64,000 nucleotides of DNA from Leptodactylus fallax (GCA_947044405.1 CAMRHE010000063.1:6195501-6259500); one strand, 5' to 3'. Shown: positions 24,206-34,799, counted from the first letter of the stretch. Program-made: numbers and translations. Notes: a model not told the origin generated them from the letters alone.

Positions 24206-25772
24206 CAGTCATGGCCAAAAGTTTTGAGAATGACACAAATATTCTATTTTCACGTGATCTGCTGCCCTCTGGTTTTTATGTGTGTTTGTCAGATGTTTTT
24301 ATCACATACAGAAATAGAATTGCATTCATATTATGAGTAACAGAAGCTTATATTGACAGTTAGAATGAGTTAATGCAGCAAGTCAATATTTGCAGTGTTG
24401 ACCCTTCTTCTTCAGGACCTCTGCAATTCTCCCTGGCATGCTCTCAATCAACTTCTGGACCAAATCCTGACTGATAGCAGTCCATTCTTGCAGAATCAAT
24501 GCTTTAATTTTGTCTGAATTTGTTGGTTTTTGTTTGTCCACCCGTCTCTTGATGATTGACCACAAGTTCTCAATGGGATTAAGATCTGGGGAGTTTCCAG
24601 GCCATGGACCCAAAATCTCTATGTTTTGTTCCCTGAGCCATTTAGTTATCACCTTTGCTTTATGGCAAGGTGCTCCATCATGCTGGAAAAGGCATTGTTG
24701 AGCGCCAAACTGCTCTTGGACGGTTGGGAGAAGTTGCTCTTGGAGGACATTCTGGTACCATTCTTTATTCATGGCTGTGTTTTTAGGCAAGACTGTGAGA
24801 GAGCCGATTCCCTTGGCTGAGAAGCAACCCCACACATGAATGGTTTCAGGATGCTTTACAGTTGGCATGAGACAAGACTGGTGGTAGCGCTCACCTCTTC
24901 TTCTCCGAATAAGCTGTTTTCCAGATGTTCCAAACAATCGAAAAGGGGATTCATCAGAGAAAATGACTTTACCCCAGTCCTCAGCAGTCCACTCCCTGTA
25001 CTTTTTGCAGAATATCAGTCTGTCCCTGATGTTTTTTCTGGAGAGAAGTGGCTTCTTTGCTGCCCTCCTTGAGACCAGGCCTTGCTCCAAGAGTCTCCGC
25101 CTCACAGTGCGTGCAGATGCACTCACACCTGCCTGCTGCCATTCCTCAGCAAGCTCTGCACTGCTGGTAGCCCGATCCCGCAGCTGAAACACTTTTAAGA
25201 GACGGTCCTGCCGCTTGCTGGTCTTTCTTGGGCGCCCTGGAGCCTTTTTGGCACCAATGGAACCTCTCTCCTTGAAGTTCTTGATGATGCGATAGATTGT
25301 TGACTGAGGTGCAATCTTTCTAGCTGCAATACTCTTCCCAGTTAGGCCATTTTTGTGCAGTGCAATGATGACTGCACGTGTTTCTTTAGAGATAACCATG
25401 GTTAACAGAAGAGAAACAATGATGGCAAGCACCAGCCTCCTTTTAAAGTGTCCAGTGGTGTCATTCTTACTTAATCATGACAGATTGATCTCCAGCCCTG
25501 TCCTCATCAACACCCACACCTGTGTTAATGGAGCAATCACTGAAACGATGTTAGGTGGTCCTTTTAAGGCAGGGCTGCAATGATGTTGAAATGTGTTTTG
25601 GGGGATAAAGTTCATTTTCTAGGCAAATATTGACTTTGCAAGTAATTGCTGTTAAGCTGATCACTCTTTATAACATTCTGGAGTATATGCAAATTGCCAT
25701 TAGAAAAACTGAAGCAGTAGACTTTGTAAAAATTAATATTTGTATCATTCTCAAAACTTTTGGCCATGACTG
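24206..25772 (-). mobile_element. Tc1/mariner transposon (DD35E), structurally complete
   Basis: The element is 1567 bp, flanked by TA on both sides (24204-24205 and 25773-25774). The ends are inverted repeats starting CAGTCATGGCCAAAAGTTTT; about 37 of the first 38 bases agree between ends. An inner direct-repeat copy (AAGTCAATATTTGC) is found at about 24380-24393 on the left and, inverted, near 25626-25640 on the right, so the ends have the IR/DR layout of Sleeping Beauty-type elements. One complete transposase gene lies between them. By catalytic spacing it fits the DD35E group of Tc1-like elements (named Traveler in the literature); this is inference from spacing. Confidence 0.95.
24383..25399 (-). 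CDS. Tc1-like transposase, 338 aa, uninterrupted
   Basis: This enzyme cuts and pastes its own element at TA sites. I chose the start at MVISKETRAV because the 11 codons upstream (MLAII...) do not fit the family, while MVISKE matches the usual N-terminus. Residues about 1-110 form the paired-like DNA-binding region with two helix-turn-helix subdomains, separated by a GRPR AT-hook-like motif at 55-58. The catalytic domain has all three acidic residues: D149 (in IFSDES), D241 (in QHDGAPCH) and E277 (in DLNPIENLW), with 35 residues between the second D and E. The length of about 340 aa is normal for the family, and no stop or frameshift is present. It may therefore still encode an active enzyme. 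Expression cannot be judged from sequence. Confidence 0.95.
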   Translation of the reverse strand: MVISKETRAVIIALHKNGLTGKSIAARKIAPQSTIYRIIKNFKERGSIGAKKAPGRPRKTSKRQDRLLKVFQLRDRATSSAELAEEWQQAGVSASARTVRRRLLEQGLVSRRAAKKPLLSRKNIRDRLIFCKKYREWTAEDWGKVIFSDESPFRLFGTSGKQLIRRRRGERYHQSCLMPTVKHPETIHVWGCFSAKGIGSLTVLPKNTAMNKEWYQNVLQEQLLPTVQEQFGAQQCLFQHDGAPCHKAKVITKWLREQNIEILGPWPGNSPDLNPIENLWSIIKRRVDKQKPTNSDKIKALILQEWTAISQDLVQKLIESMPGRIAEVLKKKGQHCKY

Positions 25773-26225
25773 TAGACGCCATTATTCAGGCTGGAATTGC
25801 CGCTCCACCAGGATCGGCCAAGAAGAATACTAAGATCTCCTGTGCACATGGAGTAGTCTCCGGAGTACAGCGCTGGGAACCTGATGCTCGAAATCAAGGG
25901 GCACCAAAAAGATCTAATGACGGCCATTAGATGCTGAGTGTGGAAAATGGGGCATTTATGTCTTGTGATGGAAACGGCAGCCGTGGGTTTAGGGGATTGG
26001 CGCCCCCTAGTTTCATTATAGATAATTGATCTATCTGTTGTATTTATTCATTATATAGAATCTGAAGCAGAAGCTTTACTGCGGCTACAGAGTGAGGAGA
26101 CCCAGTGGACAGTCGTCCGATTCCCCAGGTGTGGGGCCCCATGTTATACAATGGGGATAGAAATGGAAGAATGGAGTAAGTCACAGGACCAAACTGGCAC
26201 ACTCTGTTTTATGGTACCCTGAGAG

Positions 26226-26338
26226 CTATGCATCTATCTATCTATCTATCTATCTCATATCTATATATCTATCTCATATCTATCTATCCATCAGTATCTA
26301 TCTTCTATCTATCTATCTATCTATCTCTATCTATCTAC

Positions 26339-26369
<31 letters not shown>

Positions 26370-26700
26370 ATATCTATCTATCTATCTATATCATATCTAT
26401 CTATCTATCTATCTACCTATCTATCTACCTATCTATCTATCATATCTATCTATCTATCTATCTATATTTTATCTATCTATCCATCAGTATCTATCTACCT
26501 ACCTATCTATCTCATATCTATCTATCTATCTATCTCATATCTATCTACCTATCTATCTATCTATCTCATATCTATCTATCTATCTCATATCTATCTATCC
26601 ATCAGTATCTATCTATCTATATTTATCTATCTATCTATCTATCTATTTATCATCAGTATTTATTTATCTATCTATCCATCAGTATCTATCTATGTATCTC

Positions 26701-26737
<37 letters not shown>

Positions 26738-26785
26738 GATCGATCGATCTATCCATCCATCAGTATCTATCTATCTATGTATCTC

Positions 26786-26825
<40 letters not shown>

Positions 26826-26831
26826 CATCAG

Positions 26832-26872
<41 letters not shown>

Positions 26873-26972
26873 CATATCTATCTATCTATCTATCTATCTA
26901 TCCATCAGTATCTATCTATCTATCTATCTATCTATCAGTATCTATCTATCTATCTATTAGTATTTATCTAGT
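26226..26972 (+). repeat. (CTAT)n microsatellite, about 745 bp
   Basis: CTAT runs interrupted by CATCAGTATC, CTCATATC and CTACC variants. It is the reverse-complement type of the GATA array at 20586-21420, so the two form a potential long-range inverted pair about 5 kb apart, with the intact Tc1 element between them. The long open readings here are repeat translation (YLSIYLSI), not protein genes. Confidence 0.98.
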
Positions 26973-27580
26973 GAAAAAGCACAAACACAATAATAATACA
27001 CTATTTAGATTTTACATTTTCTGCCTGATGAATCAAATGCAGACCTTTACTATAAATAAACCCCCAATAATGGCGTCAGGGCGATGAATTCTGTCCAATT
27101 AAACCTTATAAATCTCGGCATTGCCCACAATGAGGAGTGCGCTGTCTATTCTGCCACATTTCTACAATGTTACGGTAGATAATAAATTCAGTATTTTCCA
27201 TGGTTTCGGCCTAATTGGTTGCCTGCCTGTGACCCGGCTCCATCTCACACTAACAATTAGTTCTATGTGTCTTTTATGTTGGCGCTCGCCTGCCGGCCAC
27301 ACTTTGTTAATGTCTCAGACTGGAGTCTCCTATTAGGCAGTATAATGTCACGGGTGACAACAGACAGGCCCTACGTGTTTAGGAATTACCCAGGTACAAC
27401 ACTCCCCCCACTCCAAGGCATAAATAAGGACAGAGGAGGGGGCGCCATGATGTCACATGTGTCAGATTTGCAGATCTAGAATAGTTACTATATGACTAAT
27501 CAGGAAGACACTGAGGACTCCTTGTGGTCGACATGTGAATAGCAATTTCAGAAAAAATTTAATTAACTCTTACAACTTTA
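26973..27580. other. Non-coding DNA, no gene seen
   Basis: Unique-looking sequence, no recognisable gene or element. Confidence 0.4.
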
Positions 27581-28050
27581 TTAAAGGGTTTTCCAGGACT
27601 TTCTAATGGATGACCTATACTTAGGTAATCAATTGAAGATCCGAGAAATCCGACACCCAGGACTCCTACGGATCAGCTGTTTGAAGCAGCAGCGGTGCTC
27701 CCCGAGCTACGTGACATCCATTTCACAGCCCATGTGATGTCACGTTCATTAGCCGCATGGTCTGATGGCAGCTCAGTCCCATTCAAGTGATCCTGGGGGA
27801 TCCTGTGTTGTCTGTATTTAAGTGTCAACTTTATTGTGATCTTGATGATCAGGCGACTGCTGAGAAGTGTCTCTATATCTCTACAGAACAGGAAGTGTCG
27901 ATCTATTATGAAACAGTTTAAAAAGATTTTAGGATTTTTTAGTATGGACGGTGACAAGGAATAGTTTAAAATATCACCAAAATGCTTCAAAATATGGTCA
28001 AGATAAAAACCTGATTTGCACAATACATCAATGATAAACATTCCCTTTAA
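27581..28050. mobile_element. MITE-like fragment with TTAAAGGG ends
   Basis: Starts TTAAAGGGTTTTCCAGGAC and contains the family phrases TCAATTGAAGATCCGAG and CGGATCAGCTGTTTGAAG, then the CAGCTCAGTCCCATTCAAG block. A possible opposite end, TTCCCTTTAAA, is at about 28041. Better-preserved relatives are at 32906-33241, 33785-34155 and 47840-48130. Confidence 0.55.
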
Positions 28051-29233
28051 ATCAATGGGCTGTCCATGTAATGCACAGGTCGGCCAATAGATGGCACTTT
28101 GGAGCTGATCCCCACCTTATTGATAAGTGCCCTGTATTACATGACAATTCTTTAGCGTTTTCTAAATTGGACAGCCATTTTAACTACCTGCAGTCCCTTC
28201 CCCTGACTGTAGGGGGCACCATTTTAATAGATATATAGCCCCCTCAGGCAATCTAAGAGCACCCAAATCCCTTATCCTGAAGAGTTGTCTATCTTGGGGG
28301 GCCCATTTGGATCCGGGGCCCACATTTCTACTATGGACATGACTGATGGGTATAGACGCCATGATGACATATTCTCTGACATGGGATTGATGAGAAAATC
28401 CAGGACAGTGCCAAATTTTTGGAAACAAATTTGGTCATGATTTGGCCCCCAAAGGGGCGTGGCTTATAAAAATGAATTCCAAAAGTGTTTGATTGCACCA
28501 TTTTTGGGTGTGTTCCGGGGAAGGAGTTATCGTACATGTTGGTAACTATAAAGACGCTTACACTTTGATATCTTCTTACGACACTTCTGTGCAGACATTG
28601 TATTCATATATTTTTCCGCCGCAATGATGACGTCATGTATATACCGTATCACATGCATTATGGATATTTATTCAAACAGCAGCAATTTACATACATGATC
28701 ACAAACATACAAAATGGACATGGTCACTGTTTGTCCACCATTCGAGCTCTCACAAGATGATGATCCCTGACAACCTACGTGAGAGACATAATGGCGGCAT
28801 TATTGGTTGTCATATCCTGGGGTATGTTATTGTATTTCCCCTGAATAGTTATTAATACACTTTATTTCCAGGCTTATTTCTGCAGACATTATAAGAGGAA
28901 CTAGCTGACTAGTGCCCTGCCAGGACCTTCCTCCTCCATGACATCACTGTTAGAGGGCGTGGCTACTCCTGCACTGGGTAGTCTCTGCTTCTGTCTTGTA
29001 TTGTTCTCTTTTATTAATGTCTGGCTGCATCTAATAGGAATCGGAAGGGGATCTGACAACGAGAAACACGTGAGAGGCGGTCAAGGCTTGTCCGAGGAGA
29101 AAGAGACCAAGAGCCTCATGAGATGGTAAGAGATTGTGGCCCTTAGCAGTCTGCTTCACCCCTTACTAAACTACAATTCACCAGTACTCAGGCTGTGATG
29201 GAGACCAAACAAGGCGACGCCCACCTTAAGGTG
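28051..29233. other. Intergenic DNA downstream of the tetraspanin gene
   Basis: No gene recognised. AATAAA hexamers on the minus strand exist near 28861 and 29008, but they are over 1.4 kb past the stop codon, and nothing shows that they are used. Confidence 0.4.
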
Positions 29234-29684
29234 GACCTCCAGTTATAAAATAACTCTTCATAAATGAACAGCACGGGTGAATATAAGAAACTTTGTAATA
29301 GATCTTATTAAAGAAATCTGTTTCCTTCTCCACTGATCAGGCTGCTCCCCTCCTCCTTATCTTCACTCAGTCTGTTTGTTTACATTGAATGCGTCTCAGT
29401 ATGCAGCTCACATTCAGAAGTCTATGGAGAGGGAAGGAGGGAACTGCTGATTGTCATATTCTGTATATAAAGGCTTCCTGACTAACAGTATAGCAGCTGC
29501 AGTTGTGGGTGTTTTCCAGCAGCCTCCTCTTTCCCCTCCTCTCTCCATAGACTTCTATGTAAAAAGTAACTCAGCCTGATAACTGGAGAAGGAAACAGAT
29601 TTCTTTAATAAGATATATTACAAAGTTTCTTATATTCACTCATACTATTCATTTATGGAAAGTTGCTTTATAAGTGGAGGTACA
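29234..29684. mobile_element. Foldback element, complete copy
   Basis: The arms are long inverted copies. The left arm has TTCATAAATGAAC, GTGAATATAAGAAACTTTGT and TCTGTTTCCTTCTCCA. The right arm has TGGAGAAGGAAACAGATTTC, ACAAAGTTTCTTATATTCAC and TTCATTTATGG. The centre includes CTCTCCATAGACTTC and its inverse. A second copy at 40695-42745 is split by a Tc1 insertion. Confidence 0.85.
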
Positions 29685-30060
29685 ATTTAAAGGAATATTG
29701 AGTTATCCCCTATACAATGGGTAGGGGATAACTGCTAGATCTGTGATGGGTCTGATCCCCACTGGTCATCAAAATGGGGGTCTCTTGAGTCCTCCAATTT
29801 GAATGGACCAGAAGTCGGTGCCCTTTCATATCTATGGGACTGCTAAAGAGATGACAATTAGAGTGCTCAGCTATCTCCAGCAGTCCCGTAGAATTAAATG
29901 GAATGGCAGCGCATGCGCATGCGCCACCGCTGCTCCAGTTCAACAGGGGGAACTTGAGTCCTCCCCTTCATTCTTGTGATCGACAGTAGTTCTAGCCCCA
30001 CAGAGCCAGCAGTTCTCCCCTATCCAGTAAGTGGGTACAACTTGTTATTACCAGAATTTT
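29685..30060. mobile_element. MITE-like element (GGGGATAACT family)
   Basis: Has TTATCCCCTATACAATGGGT and ATCCCCACTGGTCATCAAAA, then a CAGTCCCGTAGAATTAAATGG half that partly inverts CATATCTATGGGACTGC. A relative is at about 37860-38040 in the tetraspanin intron. The outer ends are not sharply defined. Confidence 0.45.
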
Positions 30061-30225
30061 ACCCCGTTGCAACAATGTAGAGTCAAAGTCAAATCCGTTT
30101 TCTATTTTGTTTTCAATTCTTCTGTTTAACCAAAACCTAAATATTTCTGACAGCTGAGGGTTTGTTACAATGTATCCAGTCTAGATAATCCTCTATGAGC
30201 TAAACAGGCAGGACTCCAAGTTAAA

Positions 30226-30501
30226 GGGATATTCCAGACCAAAACAATTGATGACCTCTCCTATCCTTAGGGTAGATTTTTGATATCACGGAAATCTCCT
30301 TTACTACATTTCACTGGCACTGATACACTGTAACAAGTTACCAGGAGAGAAGAGAGATTTATCTCAGAGAACTCTGATGCAATTGTAACAAAGTCTCAGC
30401 TGTAAGAAGCAATTTTGAGCATTTTCGTTAACTGTTGTGCTTATAGGTCACAAGTTGTAAGTTGTTGGTCCAGAAACCAATACATGTAGCCGGCTGGTTG
30501 C
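30226..30501 (-). other. tspan11: Probable start of the 3' UTR
   Basis: Unique sequence follows the TAA stop on the minus strand until a TTAAAGGGATATTCCAG element end near 30222. No AATAAA or ATTAAA hexamer was noticed in this stretch, so the polyadenylation site is unknown. Confidence 0.4.
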
Positions 30502-30579
30502 TTATATAGCATTGTAGGCCTCCTTCTCTTCCTTATAGAGGATATGCAGGAAGCAGGCGCTGAGGAGAACTCCGGCCAG
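30502..30579 (-). CDS. tspan11: Tetraspanin terminal exon: end of TM4 and C-tail
   Basis: The exon begins after a pyrimidine-rich acceptor (CTTGTGTTTGTAG) and encodes 25 residues plus TAA: LAGVLLSACFLHILYKEEKEAYNAI. LAGVLLSACF closes TM4, with a Cys at the inner face that could be palmitoylated, and KEEKEAYNAI is the cytoplasmic tail. The tail differs from the remembered TSPAN11/CD151 tails (which end in HFY or EHY) but still offers a YxxΦ-type motif, YNAI, at the very end; CD151 carries a YRSL motif in its tail. The phase matches the preceding exon exactly. A different, unseen terminal exon could also exist. The acceptor lies only about 200 bp from the minisatellite-bearing element at 30779-32357. 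Confidence 0.8.
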   Translation of the reverse strand: MAGVLLSACFLHILYKEEKEAYNAI

Positions 30580-30778
30580 CTACAAACACAAGAAAACACA
30601 AGAGAAGAGCCATCAATATGGAGGTCCAGATAGATACAAGAGGCAAAGCAAGCGAACTATAGAGACATCTGCAGACAACTACACCAACTGGGAGCATGGA
30701 GTAAAAAGTACAGATGTAGCAGAGCTGAGTATGTCGTGCCGTGATATCACACTGTATAATTAGTGATTTTCGATACAG

Positions 30779-32357
30779 TTAAAGGGGATGTCCAGGATCA
30801 GATGATTTGTGATACTGTTGACCTATCCAACACCCCAAACCGATCAGCTGATGTGGTCGCCGGAAGCCTTATAATAAGTATACGGCTCCTAATCAAGTGA
30901 ATGGGAGCGGGCTGCAGTTCCAGGCGACACCACTACAACGTACACTGTATACAGCTTCTGGTCCATACAGTGTATACAGCTTCTGGTCTGTACACTGTAT
31001 ACATATTCTGGTCCATATACTGTATACAGCTTCTGGTCCATACAGTGTATACAGCTTCTGGTCCGTACAGTGTATACAGCTTCTGGTACAAACGGTGTAT
31101 ACAGCTTCTAGTCCGTACACTGTATACATCTTCTGGTCCATATACTGTATACAGCTTCTGGTCCGTACAGTGTATACAGCTTCTTGTCTATATACTGTAT
31201 ACAGCTTCTTGTCTATATACTGTATACAACTTCTGGTCCATATACTGTATACAGCTTCTGATCCGTACACTGTATACAACTTCTGGTCCATATACTGTAT
31301 ACAGCTTCTGGTCCATACAGTGTATACAACTTCTGGTCCATACAGTGTATACAGCTTCTGGTCCGTACAGTGTATACAACTTCTGGTCCATATACTGTAT
31401 ACAGCTTCTGGTCCATACAGTGTATACAGCTTCTGGTGCATACAGTGTATACAGCTTCTGGTACAAACGGTGTATACAGCTTCTAGTCCGTACACTGTAT
31501 ACATCTTCTGGTCCATATACTGTATACAACTTCTGGTCCATATACTGTATACAGCTTCTGGTCTGTACAGTGTATACAGCTTCTTGTCCATATACTGTAT
31601 ACAACTTCTGGTCCATATACTGTATACAGCTTCTGGTCCGTACAGTGTATACAGCTTCTGGTCCATATACTGTATAAAACTTCTGGTCCATATACTGTAT
31701 ACAGCTTCTGGTCTGTACAGTGTATACAGCTTCTTGTCCATATACTGTATACAACTTCTGGTCCATATACTGTATACAGCTTCTGGTCCGTACAGTGTAT
31801 ACAGCTTCTGGTCCATATACTGTATACAGCTTCTGGTCCGTACAGTGTATACAGTTTCTTGTCCATATACTGTATACAGCTTCTGATCCGTACACTATAT
31901 ACAGCTTCTTGTCCATATACTGTATACAACTTCTGGTCCATATACTGTATACAGCTTCTTGTCCATATACTGTATACAGCTTCTTGTCCATATACTGTAT
32001 ACAGCTTCTTGTCCATATACTGTATACAGCTTCTTGTCCATATACTGTATACAGCTTCTTGTCCATATACTGTATACAACTTCTGGTCCATATACTGTAT
32101 ACAGCTTCTGGTCCATATACTGTATACAACTTCTGGTCCATACACTATATACAGCTTCTGGCCCGTACACTCTAGTGGTGGCGCCTGGAACTACAGCCTC
32201 GCTCCCATTCACTTGATTAGCAGCAGGGCAGTTTCCATCCGTATACTTAGTATATGGCTTGAGCTGATCGGTTCGGGGTTCGGATGTTGGACCCCGGCCG
32301 ATGTGGATAGGACTTCAGTATCAAAAATCTTCATTTCCTGGACAACCCCTTTAATGC
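30779..32357. mobile_element. Inverted-repeat element with a 25-bp minisatellite core
   Basis: Left arm (about 30779-30945) and right arm (about 32165-32357) are inverted copies. TTAAAGGGGATGTCCAGGA pairs with TCCTGGACAACCCCTTTAA at the edges. CTAATCAAGTGAATGGGAGC pairs with GCTCCCATTCACTTGATTAG closer in, and GTTCCAGGCGACACCACTA pairs with TAGTGGTGGCGCCTGGAAC next to the array. It is a TAAAGGGG-ended MITE whose palindromic core has been replaced or expanded by tandem units. It lies in the last intron of the tetraspanin gene and has no transposase. Confidence 0.85.
30940..32170. repeat. 25-bp minisatellite, about 49 copies
   Basis: The unit is 25 bp, for example TGTATACAGCTTCTGGTCC followed by ATATAC or GTACAC/GTACAG. 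Variation is limited to a few sites (CAGC/CAAC, CTGG/CTTG, ATATAC/ATACAG/GTACAG). Because 25 bp is not a multiple of three and the unit has no stop in most frames, both strands read as open for more than 300 codons with a 25-residue protein period. This is a by-product, not a gene. Confidence 0.97.
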
Positions 32358-32905
32358 TACTACAGTATCTTATCTTGACTCAAAAAGTTCTACGACAAAT
32401 TGAACTCTGCTACATCTACGCTGTAATCCCTGCAGTTTGTATGGTGCTGGGAATGAATATTTTATATTCTACTTTCCTGTGGACGTGATGGACAGGGTCA
32501 TATACATGTCTCTTCTATAGGGAGTAGGTGGTGCAGGCTTATGCTAAGGCCCCACTTACCGAAACACAGGAAAAACAGCAAAAACAGGTTTTTTTGCAAC
32601 GTTTTTCATTGAGTTCTTGCTGCATTTTTCTCTTTACTTTTTCTTCCCCTATTAAATCTATAGGGAAACGCTCGCAATTCCAAAGCTATAATAAACATGC
32701 TGTGTCTTATCAAAATCACACACGTTTTTCGTATTTGTGTTTTTCAAAATCACACACTTTTTTGAAAAACGCAACTTATTTTTCCCCTGCAGTGTGTGGA
32801 TAAGATGAACCAAAATCTCATTCACTTTGCTGGTACTGTAAAACGCAACATTTTTTTTTCCATTCCACTTACACAGCTGCTGCATTTCCAGCAACCTTAA
32901 TCTTA

Positions 32906-33241
32906 AAGGGGTTTTCCGGGACTCAATATTGGAAAGGATAGTTCATCAATATCTGATGGGGGGGTCTGACAGATCATTTGTTTAAAGAGACTGCAGCGTT
33001 CAGGTGAGCCCTGCAACCTCTTCACTGAATATAAACCACAGCGCCATTCATTGTGTATTGGTTGTGCTTGGTATTGCAGCTCAGTCCCATTCATTTGAAT
33101 GGGACTGAGCTGCAAACATGTCACGTGATGAATGAATGGGATGTCACTTCCCTGTAAACCGGATGTGACGAGCAGGAGAGCAACTGTTGTGTAGAGATCA
33201 GGATAGGTCATCCATTTTCAACTCACAAAAACCCCTTTAAT
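32906..33241. mobile_element. MITE-like element, TTAAAGGGG ends, complete
   Basis: Ends are TTAAAGGGGTTTTCCGGGAC and, inverted, AACTCACAAAAACCCCTTTAA. A central palindrome, GCTCAGTCCCATTCATTTGA with TCAAATGAATGGGACTGAGC (about 33078-33115), is typical of the family. Confidence 0.75.
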
Positions 33242-33784
33242 GGGTATTTCCATAGCTTTAAAGTAATGACATAATACAATAATATGCCATTAATTTATGA
33301 TTATGAGGGCTCGACCTCTGGGGCCACCACTGATCGTTCAATTTAAAGGGCCACAGCACAGATTTAGCAGCCCTACTCCTATTCTATTTCATGTTATAGT
33401 TTCTGTAACACTCAGCTTGTAGTATTACAATTTGTGCAGGAGATGGCGATATTGTCCTTAAATTCTTGACATTGTGTAAAATCTCCATCTGTGAAATTAT
33501 TATCACTTCTGATTTAGGATCAGTTGAGATCAAGGGACACTTTAATACAATTTTTATTGAAGATCTAAAATGAATTGTTTTAAGAGGGGCCACGCTGGGA
33601 TATGAAGAGGAGCCGGGCTGTTCCTATAAAAATTACCGAATATTTCCATGGCATGAGAACTTATCATGGGGAAGCAGAGACGGAACAAACCTTGTCTATA
33701 TAGAGATGTGATCCAACTCTGCGTATAATATATAGGGTGTAGTCAGTCCTATGTAACTTAAGGTGACGCTCTACTTCTTGACCC
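33242..33784. other. Intron sequence, no feature seen
   Basis: Last-intron sequence of the tetraspanin gene. No exon or mobile element is clearly recognised. Confidence 0.4.
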
Positions 33785-34155
33785 TCGGTGGTTTTCCCAA
33801 ACTTTTTAATTGATAATAATCTATCCTTAGGATAGGTCATCAATCGAGGATTCGTGGGGGTCTGACACCTGGGACCCCCATGGATCAGCTACCTGAACTA
33901 TTTAACATCACATTCATCTGTCACATGGTCTGATTGTAGTTCAGTCCCATTCTCTTGAGTGGGACTGAGCTGCAATACTAAGCACAGCCACTATACAAAA
34001 GTACGGCGCTGTGCTTGGTAAGTAATGAAGAAGCCGCAGCTCTCATGTGAATGGTGAAGCCACTTCCAATAGCTGGGTGTCGGTTCCCTGACAATTTTTA
34101 ATTGATAACCAAGGTAATCATCAATTAATAAGTTTCAGAAAATCCCTTTAAGTTC
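33785..34155. mobile_element. MITE-like element (TTGATAAT/ATCAATTAA family)
   Basis: GGTTTTCCCAAACTTTTTAA at the left is inverted as TTAATAAGTTTCAGAAAATC with CCTTTAA at the right. The left inner part has GGATAGGTCATCAATCGAGG and GTCTGACACCTGGGACCCCC, and CAGTCCCATTCTCTTGAGTG carries the central palindrome. Confidence 0.65.
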
Positions 34156-34261
34156 AAAATAAGTGTACGGATTCATTTCTTACAAGATCGCTATAGCAAC
34201 AGCATACAGACTGTCAAATATTCTACAAAGAGAAAAAAAATTAAATGAAAAAATTATTTTT

Positions 34262-34366
34262 GTCAGCTGCCGCCGCTAGAGGGAGTATAAGAGCTGACTG
34301 TATACAGTTCAATGTTTAACTGTATACATTAAGCTCCTGAGCTCCCTCTAGTGGTGTCTACAGGCC
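34262..34366. mobile_element. Short foldback element
   Basis: GCTAGAGGGAGTATAAGAGCT with GACTGTATACAGTTCAATG on the left pairs with ACTGTATACATTAAGCTC and GAGCTCCCTCTAGTGG on the right, a near-complete hairpin of about 100 bp. It lies in the last intron, about 200 bp before the 34569-34655 exon in plus coordinates. Confidence 0.7.
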
Positions 34367-34568
34367 CCCAGAATTTTACTATTTCTGGGATTTTCCGGCA
34401 CTAAAATATCAATAAGTCTGATTATGATCAGGCCCCAATCTGATATTGATGACCCATCCTAAGTATAATTCACCCCTTTAATTGTGCATCAATGCAGAGG
34501 ATTTGGAGCTTTGTAACAGAAAATGTTTGCAGCCATATATATATATCATCGTAGTGAACGCGTCCTAC

Positions 34569-34655
34569 CTGGAAGCAAGCAATGCCTATAGACACGGCTC
34601 CGATGAGAAGAAGGTGCTCCTGTATAAACTCCTCCAGTATAGTCATACAGCCTCC
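34569..34655 (-). CDS. tspan11: Tetraspanin exon: last loop cysteine and TM4 start
   Basis: An 87-bp, 29-codon exon bounded by acceptor TTACAG and donor GTAGGA. It reads [20 protein letters not shown] and VSIGIACFQ in succession. The first block holds the GGC cysteine that pairs within the large extracellular loop, the second is the amphipathic stretch before TM4, and the third is the first half of TM4. TSPAN11 and CD151 have the same arrangement (GGC, a KLE-like turn, then AVGIG). Both ends are phase 0. No odd residues are seen. Confidence 0.93.
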
Positions 34656-34799
34656 CTGTAATGAGAAGGGCCTTTACATGATCACATGGGCAACACTTCT
34701 TAAAGTGACCTAGATATGTGGCCACCATATACCCAAATGTCTCACCTAGTTGGCCCCACCTATCAAGAGATCCAAGGTTATTTCTTCTTGGCTCCTCCT

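Noticed and set aside
26228..27087. 247-codon and 131-codon open readings rich in YLSI
   Set aside because: Translation of the (CTAT)n microsatellite; the same applies to the minus-strand reading over 20552-20854.
30893..32212. Open readings of up to 329 codons on both strands with a 25-residue period (for example MDQKLYTVYGPEAVYSIWTR)
   Set aside because: They are translations of the 25-bp minisatellite. A stop-free unit with a length not divisible by three stays open in several frames on both strands, so this is not coding evidence.
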